64,000 bases of DNA, taken from NCBI RefSeq assembly GCF_003595525.1, contig NZ_CP022680.1, forward strand, positions 1,204,001-1,268,000. Direction: 5' to 3'. This DNA comes from Streptococcus respiraculi (lineage in GTDB: Bacteria > Bacillota > Bacilli > Lactobacillales > Streptococcaceae). This document shows positions 32,739-41,843 of the stretch, piece after piece. The position numbers were made by a program, and so were the translations under genes. The notes beneath the pieces were generated by a model, which was not told where the DNA came from, made no database searches, and saw only the letters and a program-made list of their open reading frames with translations. The stretch's first letter is position 1. Each line of letters begins with the position of its first letter.

Positions 32739-34643
32739 ATGATTATATTACAAGGAAATAAGATTGAGCGCTCCTTTGCTGGGGAGGTGCTCTTTGAAAA
32801 TATCAATTTGCAGGTGGACGAGCGGGATCGGATTGCCCTTGTCGGGAAAAATGGTGCTGGTAAGTCAACCTTGCTAAAAATTTTAGTGGGTGAAGAAGCA
32901 CCGACCAGTGGCGAAATCAACCGCAAGAAAGATTTGTCCCTGTCTTATTTGGCGCAAAATAGCCGTTTTGAATCAGAAAATACAGTTTATGATGAAATGT
33001 TGCAGGTGTTTGCTGGACTGCGTCAGACTGAAAAGCGCCTGCGGGACATGGAATTACAAATGGGTGAATTGACAGGGCAAGCCCTTGACCAGTTGATCCA
33101 GACCTATGACAGTCTCTCAGAAGAATTTCGTCTCGCAGGCGGTTTTACCTACGAAGCAGATATTCGGGCTATTTTAAACGGCTTCAAGTTTGACGAGTCC
33201 ATGTGGCAGATGAAGATTTCGGCTCTCTCAGGTGGACAAAATACCCGTCTAGCTTTGGCGAAAATGCTACTTGAAAAGCCAGAACTGCTAGTCCTTGACG
33301 AGCCGACCAATCACTTGGATATTGAAACGATCGCCTGGCTGGAAAACTACTTGGTGCATTACAAGGGTGCGCTGATTATTGTCAGCCATGACCGTTATTT
33401 CTTGGATAAGGTGGCGACCATTACGCTCGATTTGACAGCGACTTCTCTGGACCGTTATGTGGGGAACTATTCGAGCTTTGTAGAGTTAAAAGAGCAGAAG
33501 TTGCTGACTGAGTGGCAAAATTATGAGAAGCAGCAAAAAGAAATTGCCAAACTAGAAGACTTTGTCCAGAAGAATATCGTTCGAGCGTCCACCACCAAGC
33601 GGGCTCAAGCAAGGCGCAAGCAACTGGAGAAAATGGAGCGTTTGGATAAGCCGACCCAAGGTCAAAAATCTGCTAACATGGCCTTTCATTCAGACAAGAC
33701 ATCTGGAAACATTGTTTTGACAGTTGAGCAAGCAGCGGTGGGCTATGATGGCCAGATTCTCTCTGAGCCGATACACATTGACCAGCGAAAACTCGATGCG
33801 ATTGCCATTGTAGGGCCTAACGGTATCGGAAAAACAACCCTCTTAAAATCAATCATTGGTCACATTCCCTTTATCAAGGGGGAAGCAAAATTCGGTGCCA
33901 ATGTTGAGGTAGGCTACTATGACCAGACCCAATCTGCCTTGACCCCGTCTAATTCGGTGTTAGAAGAGCTATGGTCTGCCTTTCCAACGACTCCTGAAGT
34001 GGAGATTCGTAATCGTCTAGGAGCCTTTCTTTTCTCAGGTGATGATGTCAAAAAATCGATTGCCATGCTCTCGGGTGGGGAAAAAGCGCGGGTTCTCCTT
34101 GCAAAATTGTCTATGGAAAACAATAATTTTCTGATTCTGGACGAGCCGACCAATCACTTGGACATTGATAGCAAGGAAGTCTTGGAAAATGCTTTGATTC
34201 AGTATGACGGCACCCTACTTTTTGTTAGCCACGACCGCTATTTTATCAATCGGGTGGCGACCAAGGTCCTCGAATTGTCCGAGACAGGAAGCACCCTCTA
34301 CCTGGGTGATTATGATTATTATTTGGAGAAAAAAGAGAAGCACTCAGTAAGTTCGAAAGAGCAAGCAGAAGCAGTCAGCATAGCCAGTTCTAGTGGTGCG
34401 ATTGACTACCAAGCGCAGAAAGAAAACCAAAAAGAGCAACGAAAAATCGCTCGCCGTATTGAGCAAATCGAAAGCGAGATTGACCAGCTAGAAACTCGCT
34501 CTGCTCAGCTTCAAGCAGCCATGCTTGAGACCAATGACGTGGGTGAATTGACCGATCTCCAAAAAGAACTTGACCAGTTGTCGCACCAGCAAGAGGAGCT
34601 GATGCAGGAGTGGGAAGAGCTTTCTGAGCAGCTAAATCTCTAA
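32739..34643 (+). CDS. ABC-F ATPase (YdiF/Uup-like)
   Basis: A 634-residue protein with two ABC ATPase domains and no membrane segment, so a ribosome-associated ABC-F factor rather than a transporter. Walker A motifs are GKNGAGKST (36-44) and GPNGIGKTT; both domains have LSGG signatures and DEPTNHLDI. The linker between them is the charged helical ABC-F arm. The last 100 residues form a coiled coil (KKEKHSVSSKEQ onwards), typical of Uup/YdiF types. The start MIILQGNKIERSF is the usual family N-terminus. It lacks a ribosome site; see the promoter just upstream. Confidence 0.9.
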   Translation: MIILQGNKIERSFAGEVLFENINLQVDERDRIALVGKNGAGKSTLLKILVGEEAPTSGEINRKKDLSLSYLAQNSRFESENTVYDEMLQVFAGLRQTEKRLRDMELQMGELTGQALDQLIQTYDSLSEEFRLAGGFTYEADIRAILNGFKFDESMWQMKISALSGGQNTRLALAKMLLEKPELLVLDEPTNHLDIETIAWLENYLVHYKGALIIVSHDRYFLDKVATITLDLTATSLDRYVGNYSSFVELKEQKLLTEWQNYEKQQKEIAKLEDFVQKNIVRASTTKRAQARRKQLEKMERLDKPTQGQKSANMAFHSDKTSGNIVLTVEQAAVGYDGQILSEPIHIDQRKLDAIAIVGPNGIGKTTLLKSIIGHIPFIKGEAKFGANVEVGYYDQTQSALTPSNSVLEELWSAFPTTPEVEIRNRLGAFLFSGDDVKKSIAMLSGGEKARVLLAKLSMENNNFLILDEPTNHLDIDSKEVLENALIQYDGTLLFVSHDRYFINRVATKVLELSETGSTLYLGDYDYYLEKKEKHSVSSKEQAEAVSIASSSGAIDYQAQKENQKEQRKIARRIEQIESEIDQLETRSAQLQAAMLETNDVGELTDLQKELDQLSHQQEELMQEWEELSEQLNL

Positions 34644-34681
34644 GATTTCCTTGATAATAGTCTGATATAGATTGTTTAAGA

Positions 34682-34716
34682 AGCATCTCTGCTAGTAGCG
34701 GGGGTGCTCTTTTTTA
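34682..34716 (+). terminator. Terminator after the ABC-F gene
   Basis: AGCATCTCTGC (34682-34692) and GCGGGGGTGCT (34698-34708) form an 11-bp stem with wobble pairs, then six T. Confidence 0.8.
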
Positions 34717-34758
34717 GTAAAAATAAGTAAAAAATAATAAAAATTTAGTAAAAATATG

Positions 34759-34811
34759 TTGACAAAATAAAATTGAAAATATACTATTGATATATAAAGA
34801 AATCGCTTTCA
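34759..34811 (+). promoter_or_regulatory. mgl promoter with cre site
   Basis: TTGACA (34759-34764), 17 bp, TACTAT (34782-34787). At 34798-34811 the minus strand reads TGAAAGCGATTTCT, 13 of 14 positions of the CcpA cre consensus. It lies just after the transcription start, a usual place for catabolite repression. Confidence 0.8.
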
Positions 34812-34857
34812 GAAAAATAAAGGTTGTCTAATATCCTATAGAAAGGAAACATTTAGG

Positions 34858-35931
34858 ATGAAAAAACTATTGAAATATGTAGCGATTGCCTTTGTGGCAG
34901 TGCTATTAGTTGCCTGTGGTGCGAACAAGAGTGGAGGCGGATCAAGCTCTGGCAAGACCTATAATGTCGGTGTTGCAATCTATAAGTTTGACGATAATTT
35001 CATGACTTTGTATCGTGAAGAATTGGAACACTATTTTGGCGAGTTGAGTAAGAAAACAGGCGATAAATATGTCCTTGATATTCAAGACGGCAAGCAAGAC
35101 CAAGCGACCCAGACAGAACAAATCAATAACTTTATCGCTCAAGGTAAAGATGTTATCTTAGCCAATCTCGTTGACCCAACAGCAGCTGGTAGCATTATTA
35201 ACTCTGCTAAATCCGCTAATATTCCTGTTGTCTTAATTAACCGTGAGCCAGAAGTCTCTGAACTTGAAATCTGGCCAGGAAAGACCACCTATGTAGGAGC
35301 AGATGCGACACAATCTGGTACCTTTCAAGGAGAAATCATTGCAGCGACAGCTTCTAAAGGAGACTTGAATGGTGATGGTGTGGTCAATTATATTACCCTC
35401 TTTGGAGATCCAGCCAATGTCGATGCTCAACAACGGACAGCCTATTCTGTAAAAGCCCTTGATGATGCAGGCATTAAGCGCAAAGCGCTCGCTGAGCCAT
35501 ATCTTGCTAACTGGGATACAGCCAAAGGTCAAGAAGTAACAGCTTCCGCACTAGAGCAATTTGGCAATAAATTAGAAGTCGTATTTGCTAATAATGACGG
35601 TATGGCAGTTGGTGCAGTTACAGCTATTAAGGCCGCAAAACGGACCGTCGGAAAAGATATCCTTGTCGTCGGCGTCGATGCGATTCCAGACGCGATGGAG
35701 TTACTTGCCAAGGGAGAATTGACAGGTACAGTATTGAACGACCACTTTAACCAATCTCACACAGCAGCCAATGTTGCAGTTGATTTAATGAATGGTAAAG
35801 ATGTTGAGTCTTACTACTGGGTGGACTATGTGAAAGTCACTAAGAAAGAAGATTCTCAGCTAAAAGAAGCGAAACCAAAAACAGAAACAACAAAAGAAGC
35901 CAAAGAACGTTACGCAAAACGTGACAAATAA
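34858..35931 (+). CDS. mglB: Galactose/methyl-galactoside-binding lipoprotein
   Basis: A 357-residue periplasmic-type sugar receptor. The signal peptide ends in the lipobox LVAC with Cys20, so the protein is lipid-anchored. The mature part matches galactose/glucose-binding proteins: NVGVAIYKFDDNFM near the start, a calcium-binding DLNGDGVVNY loop, and FANNDGMAVGA and VVGVDAIPDAM in the second lobe. It delivers sugar to MglAC. The start is preceded by AAAGGA. It is first in the operon under a cre site. A strong terminator after it would make the receptor more abundant than the transporter subunits. Confidence 0.88.
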   Translation: MKKLLKYVAIAFVAVLLVACGANKSGGGSSSGKTYNVGVAIYKFDDNFMTLYREELEHYFGELSKKTGDKYVLDIQDGKQDQATQTEQINNFIAQGKDVILANLVDPTAAGSIINSAKSANIPVVLINREPEVSELEIWPGKTTYVGADATQSGTFQGEIIAATASKGDLNGDGVVNYITLFGDPANVDAQQRTAYSVKALDDAGIKRKALAEPYLANWDTAKGQEVTASALEQFGNKLEVVFANNDGMAVGAVTAIKAAKRTVGKDILVVGVDAIPDAMELLAKGELTGTVLNDHFNQSHTAANVAVDLMNGKDVESYYWVDYVKVTKKEDSQLKEAKPKTETTKEAKERYAKRDK

Positions 35932-35972
35932 GGCAAAATATAATAGATAACCAATTTGGAAAATGATTTCTT

Positions 35973-36023
35973 CTGTCCCACGGACTAAGGCACCACGGTG
36001 AAAGGATTGTGGGACAGATTTTT
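35973..36023 (+). terminator. Internal terminator between mglB and mglA
   Basis: CTGTCCCAC (35973-35981) and GTGGGACAG (36009-36017) form a perfect 9-bp stem, followed by ATTTTTT. Partial readthrough would set the ratio of mglB to mglAC. Confidence 0.88.
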
Positions 36024-36055
36024 TGATGCTAAAAAGAAAGTAGGTCGAATGGAAA

Positions 36056-37588
36056 ATGAGTGATTACATTTTGGAGATGAAGCATATCACCAAAACCTTT
36101 CCTGGGGTAAAGGCCTTAGATAATGTGACCTTCCGCTTGAGACCGGGGACCGTTCATGCTCTAATGGGTGAAAATGGTGCGGGCAAGTCTACTCTGATGA
36201 AGTGCTTGTTTGGTATTTATCATCGGGACGCGGGCTCCATTATCTTTAATGGGCAAGAGGTTGATTTTAAGGATTCAAAAGAGTCGATTAATGCAGGAAT
36301 TTCGATGATTCATCAAGAATTACAACCCATTCGGATGATGACGATTGCAGAAAATGTCTTTTTGGGGAATTATCCTTTAGGGGCATTGAACCTAGTCAAT
36401 CATGCCAAGATGAATGAAGAAACCAAGAGTTTGTTGGAGGAAGTCGGTCTTTCTATTGAGCCTACAACCCTGCTCAATGATTTAACCGTGTCTCAAATGC
36501 AGTCTGTTGAGATTGCAAAGGCTATTTCCCACCATGCAAAAGTGGTGATTATGGATGAGCCAACTTCTTCCCTCACAAGCTCAGAAGTGGAAAAATTATT
36601 TGACATTATTGAAAAGTTAAAAGCAAAAAACATAGGGATTATCTATATTTCCCATAAAATGGATGAGATTTTGCGTATCTCTGATGATATTACCGTCATG
36701 CGGGATGGTCAGTATGTAGGAACCTGGCCAGCCAAAGAAATGACCACCGCAAAGATTATCCAGGCCATGGTTGGTCGGGAACTGACTAGTCTATTTCCAG
36801 AGAAGACTAACCGCATTTCGGAAGAAGTGGTGCTGGAGTTACGCAACCTAACATCGCCAAATCCTCTTTCCTTTAAAAATGCTAGTTTTAGGTTACGTAA
36901 AGGAGAAGTGTTAGGTATTGGTGGCTTGGTTGGCGCTCAGCGAACGGAGTTGATGGAAGCCTTATATGGTATGAGAGTGCTACAAGAAGGAAAGATTTTC
37001 ATCAAAGGACAAGAGGTGAGCATTAAACGTCCAGCTGATGCCATTAAAAATCGGATTGCTCTTGTGACGGAAGACCGGCGCTACAATGGAATTTTTGGGG
37101 TCTTATCCATTACAGATAATGCATCCGTCGCAGCCTTGAAACAATATGTCAGTCGGATGGGTTTACTCGATGAGAAAAAAATCAACCACGTAGTAGAAGG
37201 GAATGTGAATCGTCTACGGGTCAAGACCCCTGATAATAAAACAAGGATTGAGAGTCTGTCTGGCGGGAACCAGCAGAAGGTGATTTTAGCAAGATGGCTT
37301 GCCAACCATCCAGATATTTTGATTTTAGATGAACCAACGCGTGGGATTGACGTAGGCGCTAAATATGAAATTTATCAGATTATCAATGACTTAGCAGCAG
37401 AAGGCAAATCCATTATCATGATTACCTCAGAAATGTCTGAATTACTGGGCGTTTCAGATAGAATCATGGTCATGTGTGAGGGGCGAGTTGCAGGATTTTT
37501 AGACCGAGATACAGCTACGCAAGAGTCTGTGATGACCTTGGCCACAAAATTTATGGGATCCCACGAAGGAGGAACAGAAAGTGTTTAA
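36056..37588 (+). CDS. mglA: Galactose/methyl-galactoside ABC transporter ATPase
   Basis: A 510-residue sugar ABC ATPase with two tandem nucleotide-binding halves. The first has Walker A GENGAGKST and Walker B VVIMDEPTSSL but a degenerate signature (LTVSQMQSV). The second has a degenerate Walker A (GGLVGAQRTE) and a good signature LSGGNQQK. This pairing is usual for MglA/RbsA/XylG. No strong ribosome site precedes ATG 36056; a five-codon frame starting at ATG 36049 overlaps it. The 3' end overlaps mglC by eight bases. Confidence 0.9.
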   Translation: MSDYILEMKHITKTFPGVKALDNVTFRLRPGTVHALMGENGAGKSTLMKCLFGIYHRDAGSIIFNGQEVDFKDSKESINAGISMIHQELQPIRMMTIAENVFLGNYPLGALNLVNHAKMNEETKSLLEEVGLSIEPTTLLNDLTVSQMQSVEIAKAISHHAKVVIMDEPTSSLTSSEVEKLFDIIEKLKAKNIGIIYISHKMDEILRISDDITVMRDGQYVGTWPAKEMTTAKIIQAMVGRELTSLFPEKTNRISEEVVLELRNLTSPNPLSFKNASFRLRKGEVLGIGGLVGAQRTELMEALYGMRVLQEGKIFIKGQEVSIKRPADAIKNRIALVTEDRRYNGIFGVLSITDNASVAALKQYVSRMGLLDEKKINHVVEGNVNRLRVKTPDNKTRIESLSGGNQQKVILARWLANHPDILILDEPTRGIDVGAKYEIYQIINDLAAEGKSIIMITSEMSELLGVSDRIMVMCEGRVAGFLDRDTATQESVMTLATKFMGSHEGGTESV

Positions 37589-38591
37589 AGTAGAGAGGCA
37601 AACATCAGCCAAATCATTTAATCTAGGAGATTTTTTAACGAAAAACTCCATGTATATTGTTGTTGCTGTGATGATTTTATATACTGGAATGACCCAGGAT
37701 AATTTCTTTACAGTAGGAAATGCAGCCAATATCATGGCCAACACCTCTGTGCGCTTTATTATTGCGCTCGGTGTATCAGGCTGTTTGATTATTCGAGGAA
37801 CCGACTTATCCGCTGGGCGGATTGTTGGCTTGACAGCCATTATTACCGCAACCTTGGTACAGCAGCCAGATTTTGCTGGCAAGTTTTTCCCCAATTTACC
37901 AGACTTACCGCTTGTTGTTCCTTTGCTAGCAGCCTTGCTTGTCGGAGCTCTTTTGGGCTTGATAAATGGTGCCATTGTATCCTTTTTGAATGTACCTCCC
38001 TTTTTAGCAACACTCGGTACGCAAATCATGACCTATGGTTTTGTCTTGATTTATTCTCAAAGTAAGCCGATTGGAACCTTTAAAGATGAATTTGTCGCCT
38101 TTGGCCAAGGGAAATTGTTTGGTTTTCTTCCATATGTGACGATTGTCGCTGCCATCATTGGGCTTGCGATGTGGGTCTTATACAATAAAACACGATACGG
38201 AAAATACATGTATGCCATCGGTGGTAATGAACATGCGGCAGAAGTATCAGGTGTCAATGTAGGCATGTCCAAAATCAAGATTTTCCTCTTAGCCGGTCTC
38301 TTGTATGGCTTAGCAGGCTTCCTACTATCTGCCAAAACGGGTTCGGCAGGAGCAGGGGCTGGTATGGGGTATGAACTAGATGCCATTGCCTCAGCAACCA
38401 TTGGTGGTGTTTCAACTGCGGGAGGTCAAGGAACTGTTCCAGGTATTCTCCTTGGGGTGTTCGTCTTTGAACTGCTTAAAGTTTGTCTGACTTACCTGGG
38501 AGTCACCCCAGACATGACAAACGTTATCCAAGGTATTGTGATTGTCGTAGCAGTAGCACTTGATATTCGCAAAACCATGGTGAAAAAATAA
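37581..38591 (+). CDS. mglC: Galactose/methyl-galactoside ABC transporter permease
   Basis: A 336-residue membrane protein of the MglC/RbsC type (PF02653) with about nine to ten hydrophobic segments. Typical stretches are FIIALGVSGCLIIRGTDLSAGR, PPFLATLGTQIMTYGF and GYELDAIASATIGGVSTAGG. It starts at GTG 37581 behind AAGGAGG, inside the end of mglA, so the two are coupled. The modular repeat element begins right at its stop codon. Assignment to galactose rests on MglB. Confidence 0.88.
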   Translation: MFKVERQTSAKSFNLGDFLTKNSMYIVVAVMILYTGMTQDNFFTVGNAANIMANTSVRFIIALGVSGCLIIRGTDLSAGRIVGLTAIITATLVQQPDFAGKFFPNLPDLPLVVPLLAALLVGALLGLINGAIVSFLNVPPFLATLGTQIMTYGFVLIYSQSKPIGTFKDEFVAFGQGKLFGFLPYVTIVAAIIGLAMWVLYNKTRYGKYMYAIGGNEHAAEVSGVNVGMSKIKIFLLAGLLYGLAGFLLSAKTGSAGAGAGMGYELDAIASATIGGVSTAGGQGTVPGILLGVFVFELLKVCLTYLGVTPDMTNVIQGIVIVVAVALDIRKTMVKK

Positions 38592-39112
38592 TACTCGTCC
38601 AAAATCAAACTCTGATGTCGTTAACTCGCCTTGCTTCAACAGTCCTGTGGACTGTTGAAGGTTGGAAATAAGGATTATGACATAATCCTCGGCTAATATC
38701 AGTCCTGTGGACTGTTGAAGGTTGGAAATAAGGATTATGACATAATCCCCAGCTACCATCAGTCCTGTGGACTGTTGAAGGTTGGAAATAAGGATTATGT
38801 CATAATCCTCAGCTAATATCAGTCCTGTGGACTGTTGAAGGTTGGAAATAAGGATTATGTCATAATCCTCAGCTAATATCAGTCCTGTGGACTGTTGAAG
38901 GTTGGAAATAAGGATTATTGTATAATCCTCAGCTAATATCAGTCCTGTGGACTGTTGAAGGTTGGAAATAAGGATTATGACATAATCCTCAGCTAACATC
39001 TAATCCCCGTTACGCCTACGGTGTCGCGCAGGTCAGTTTTACTAGCCCTATCTCCAACCTCTCACAATTCTCAATTGTGGAAGTTAATCAGATTTTGATT
39101 TTTATAGGGTGT
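38591..39112. repeat. BOX-like modular repeat element with six 60-bp units
   Basis: The ends match those of the element at 31545-31734 (ATACTCGTC, AAAATCAAACTCTGA and TTTTTATAGGGTG). The core, 38641-39000, is six head-to-tail units of exactly 60 bp that differ at only a few positions. Each unit carries two palindromes: CAGTCCTGTGGACTG and GGATTATGACATAATCC (or a variant). Unit 5 alters the second palindrome. Confidence 0.85.
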
Positions 39113-39132
39113 AGTGGAGTAGAAATTAAAAC

Positions 39133-39162
39133 AATCCCTCTATCATGAACGATAGGGGGATT
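39133..39162. terminator. Terminator for the lapA-gatD-murT operon
   Basis: AATCCCTCTATC (39133-39144) pairs with GATAGGGGGATT (39151-39162). On the minus strand it is followed by TTGTTTTAATTT. Confidence 0.75.
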
Positions 39163-39173
39163 TGATGATGTTC

Positions 39174-39521
39174 TTATTCGATTGTTGGCTCTTCTTGTGT
39201 AGTTTGATTAGCTAATAGCTGTTTTTGCTGGTCTAACTCCAGCTGGACCTGTGCGACTTTTTCTTCAAGTCGTTGTTTTTGGCCTTCCAATTCTTTCTTG
39301 GCTTGTTTGAGTTCGCCTTTGAGTGAGAAATGTTTGCTCATACCGATCAGGCTTGCAACAATCGCTCCGAGTAAGACAGAAACCAAAATGAGAATAATCA
39401 GAGGTAGTTTGAAATAGCCAAATAAGTAACTCACCTTGACAGTTTCCATATTAGCAAGAGATAATCCTGCAATTAGTAAAATCAAGAGTAGCACAACAAT
39501 ATAGTGCAGTTTCGTTTTCAT
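39174..39521 (-). CDS. LapA-domain membrane protein
   Basis: A 115-residue protein with two hydrophobic segments (LHYIVVLLLILLIAGLSLA and LPLIILILVSVLLGAIVASL) and a C-terminal coiled coil rich in K, E and Q. This is the LapA/DUF1049 (PF06305) layout. In Gram-negative bacteria LapA takes part in lipopolysaccharide assembly control; its role in streptococci is unknown. It starts nine bases after gatD behind GGAGAAGG and is the last gene of the murT-gatD operon, which suggests an envelope role. Confidence 0.75.
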   Translation of the reverse strand: MKTKLHYIVVLLLILLIAGLSLANMETVKVSYLFGYFKLPLIILILVSVLLGAIVASLIGMSKHFSLKGELKQAKKELEGQKQRLEEKVAQVQLELDQQKQLLANQTTQEEPTIE

Positions 39522-39530
39522 AACCTTCTC

Positions 39531-40319
39531 CTATTCTTCTTCAAAACGGGCCTTGCTTTTTACATCGCCATATTCTTCTGGTCTTTCGAGGGCGAGAACC
39601 TCTTCGTAGGCAGGCAGAACAGTATTCTGCCCGTATTTGTTGCGCAGTGCAGTTGTAACAAGGCGGTAGGCAAGATTGGCATTGCGCGAGAGGATTGGGC
39701 CGTGGAAGTAGCTAGCAAAGGTATTTTTGTAGTGCATGCCCTCACCGCCGTCCTCGTTATTGTTGCCGTGTCCGTAAATGGTCTTGCCCAGCGGTTTTTG
39801 ATTGTTCGCCAAGAACGTCCGTCCCTGGTGGTTTTCAAAGCCATAGTAGGTCTCGTTAAATTCTTCGTTATGAATCTTAATATCACCGATAAAGCGGTTG
39901 TTGATCTGATTGAGCGTATAGTGTCCGAGAATGCCTAGCCCCTCAATCTTGCGGCCGCCCGCTTCGATATAGTACTGGCCCAGTAATTGGAAGCCACCGC
40001 AGATAGCAAGCATAACACCATCATTTTCAATAAAGGCTGAGAGAGCTTCTTTTTTTGTCGGCAAGTCTTTTGCAAGAATGGACTGTTCAAAGTCCTGCCC
40101 ACCCCCGAAAAAGGCAATATCATAGAAATCCTTGTCAAATGAATCCTCAAGCGATACGATATCCACTTGGACGCCTGCTCCGAGCTTTTCAGCCACGTAT
40201 TTGAGCATGAGGATGTTACCATTATCGCCATAAGTGTTCATCAAGTCCCCATAGAGATGCGCAATATGGAGCTTATAGGCATAGTCCTTAGCAGGACTTG
40301 AAAGTGATGTATAGACCAT
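39531..40319 (-). CDS. gatD: Lipid II amidotransferase glutaminase subunit GatD
   Basis: A 262-residue class I glutamine amidotransferase. With MurT it converts the alpha-carboxyl of D-glutamate in lipid II to isoglutamine, using ammonia from glutamine. The nucleophile is Cys107 in [11 protein letters not shown]; the histidine is in [10 protein letters not shown]-terminal [18 protein letters not shown] is the family hallmark. It lies directly after murT; AAGGGAG in the end of murT is the ribosome site, so translation is linked. Confidence 0.92.
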   Translation of the reverse strand: MVYTSLSSPAKDYAYKLHIAHLYGDLMNTYGDNGNILMLKYVAEKLGAGVQVDIVSLEDSFDKDFYDIAFFGGGQDFEQSILAKDLPTKKEALSAFIENDGVMLAICGGFQLLGQYYIEAGGRKIEGLGILGHYTLNQINNRFIGDIKIHNEEFNETYYGFENHQGRTFLANNQKPLGKTIYGHGNNNEDGGEGMHYKNTFASYFHGPILSRNANLAYRLVTTALRNKYGQNTVLPAYEEVLALERPEEYGDVKSKARFEEE

Positions 40320-40320
40320 A

Positions 40321-41667
40321 TTATTTCATCTCCCTTCCAACGATTTGGCGCTGCGCGAGAATGTCGCGAAGTTCCAGCATAGCAGTGTAAGTGGCAAGGA
40401 TATAGGTGTGCTTGGTCGTGCCTTTTTCAATCAAGTCCAAGATTTTTTCGATAGATTGGTCCTGACTCATGTCTTGAGGATTTGCCCCAGCTACCCGTAA
40501 CCTACGTGCGATTTCAGAAGCACGTGCCCCACCCGCAAATACATGCGGAATCGGCATCAGGCTGATTCGTTCAAAATCGGCATCCCAAATCCAGCTAGTA
40601 TCAATCCCGTCTGCATAGTTGGCATTGAGAAGAACAGCGAGGTTAAATTCGTAAGGCGCTAGTTGAATCATTTCAAGTGCTTGTGTTGCACCGACTGGAT
40701 TTTTAATCAAGACCAGAGTGCAGTCCTTATCGCCTAAATTGAAGGTTTCTTGACGACCAAAGACGGCCTTGCTCTTGTCAAATCCAGTCTTGATGATTTC
40801 AGGTGATACACCTAGAAATTCAGCTACGCTGACCGCAGCAAGGGCGTTGTAGATGTTGTATAGCCCACCGATGTTGATTTTGTATTCCTGCTCGTCAATG
40901 ACAAAGGTTGAAGAAACATGAGTAATTTCTTTTAAGTCGGTGAGCTTGTAGTCCAAGTCAGGACGAGCAAAGCCGCAAGACAGGCAAATGTAGCTCCCTA
41001 GATTGGCATAGGTGTTCATCTTGTATTGCAAAATCTGGTGGCAATGCGGGCAAAGGATTCCCTCGGTATTGTAATGAGCGAGTTGTGGCTCGTGTTCGTC
41101 TGTCGCAAATCCGTAGTATTTTATTGGATTGATTAACTTGGTTGAATGAAAGAGCGGACTGTCACCATTGGCAAGGACAGTTGCTTTAGGCGCTTTTGCA
41201 GCACCGTCAACAATCATCTGGTAGGTTGTATAAATCTCGCCGTAGCGATCCATCTGATCGCGGAAGATATTGGTAAAGACAATCAAACTTGGCTGAATAA
41301 ACTCGGTTACTTTGGCAAGGCTTGCTTCGTCGATTTCAAGTACCGCAATTTTCTTCCCATTCTTATTTTTCTTAGCAGATAAGAACGTGGCGGTAATCCC
41401 AGTCAACATATTGGCCCCACTGGTATTGGTCGTGACTGCTCCAAAGGCCTCTTCCAAAATCCCGACCGTCAAGGCAGTCGTCAAGGTTTTGCCATTGGTC
41501 CCTGTAATGACGACGATTTCATAGTCTTTTGCAAGGCTATCTAAAATGTGTTTATCAAATTGAAGGGCAATTTTTCCTGGCAGAGTAGTCCCACGTCCTA
41601 ATTTACTAAGGATTGCTTGAGATGTTTTTCCTGCAAGAAGCCCTAAAGCTGTATTTAGTTTCATCAT
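40321..41667 (-). CDS. murT: Lipid II isoglutaminyl synthase subunit MurT
   Basis: A 448-residue Mur-ligase-like ATPase, the synthase partner of GatD. The ATP loop is ITGTNGKT (54-61). A four-cysteine zinc ribbon is inserted in the middle (CPHCHQIL and CLSCG), as in known MurT. The C-terminal DUF1727-type domain begins around the [14 protein letters not shown] stretch. No Shine-Dalgarno precedes the start; instead an extended -10, TGATAGAAT, ends six bases before ATG 41667, which is followed at once by a second ATG. The message is therefore probably leaderless or nearly so. Divergent from cdaA. Confidence 0.92.
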   Translation of the reverse strand: MMKLNTALGLLAGKTSQAILSKLGRGTTLPGKIALQFDKHILDSLAKDYEIVVITGTNGKTLTTALTVGILEEAFGAVTTNTSGANMLTGITATFLSAKKNKNGKKIAVLEIDEASLAKVTEFIQPSLIVFTNIFRDQMDRYGEIYTTYQMIVDGAAKAPKATVLANGDSPLFHSTKLINPIKYYGFATDEHEPQLAHYNTEGILCPHCHQILQYKMNTYANLGSYICLSCGFARPDLDYKLTDLKEITHVSSTFVIDEQEYKINIGGLYNIYNALAAVSVAEFLGVSPEIIKTGFDKSKAVFGRQETFNLGDKDCTLVLIKNPVGATQALEMIQLAPYEFNLAVLLNANYADGIDTSWIWDADFERISLMPIPHVFAGGARASEIARRLRVAGANPQDMSQDQSIEKILDLIEKGTTKHTYILATYTAMLELRDILAQRQIVGREMK

Positions 41668-41673
41668 AGGCTT

Positions 41674-41682
41674 ATTCTATCA
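41674..41682 (-). promoter_or_regulatory. Extended -10 immediately upstream of murT
   Basis: Minus-strand TGATAGAAT (41682 down to 41674) is six bases from ATG 41667, the same spacing and near-same sequence as at 32724-32739. Confidence 0.55.
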
Positions 41683-41843
41683 TAAAATGGACGCTTTTTC
41701 TAGGAAGGAAAATCAATCCACTCGGAAAATTAATTTTGGCTAGAAAGAGGCTATTTTGAGCCAACAACAAGGCCGTTTTATGAAAAAATTTGTCCAAGTA
41801 TGGTATAATAGGAACAGCAAGAAATAGAAAGTATGTGAAGTGG

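Noticed and set aside
38412..38999. A minus-strand frame with repeated 20-residue units across the 60-bp repeats
   Set aside because: Sixty is a multiple of three, so any frame without a stop in one unit stays open. The frame runs into antisense mglC and has no ribosome site.
38641..39000. Possible CRISPR array
   Set aside because: The 60-bp units are near-identical throughout, with no unique spacers and no cas genes nearby. The same applies to 56830-57677.
41790..41843. Longer cdaA start at TTG 41790
   Set aside because: The extension contains the TGGTATAAT promoter and is absent from typical CdaA N-termini.
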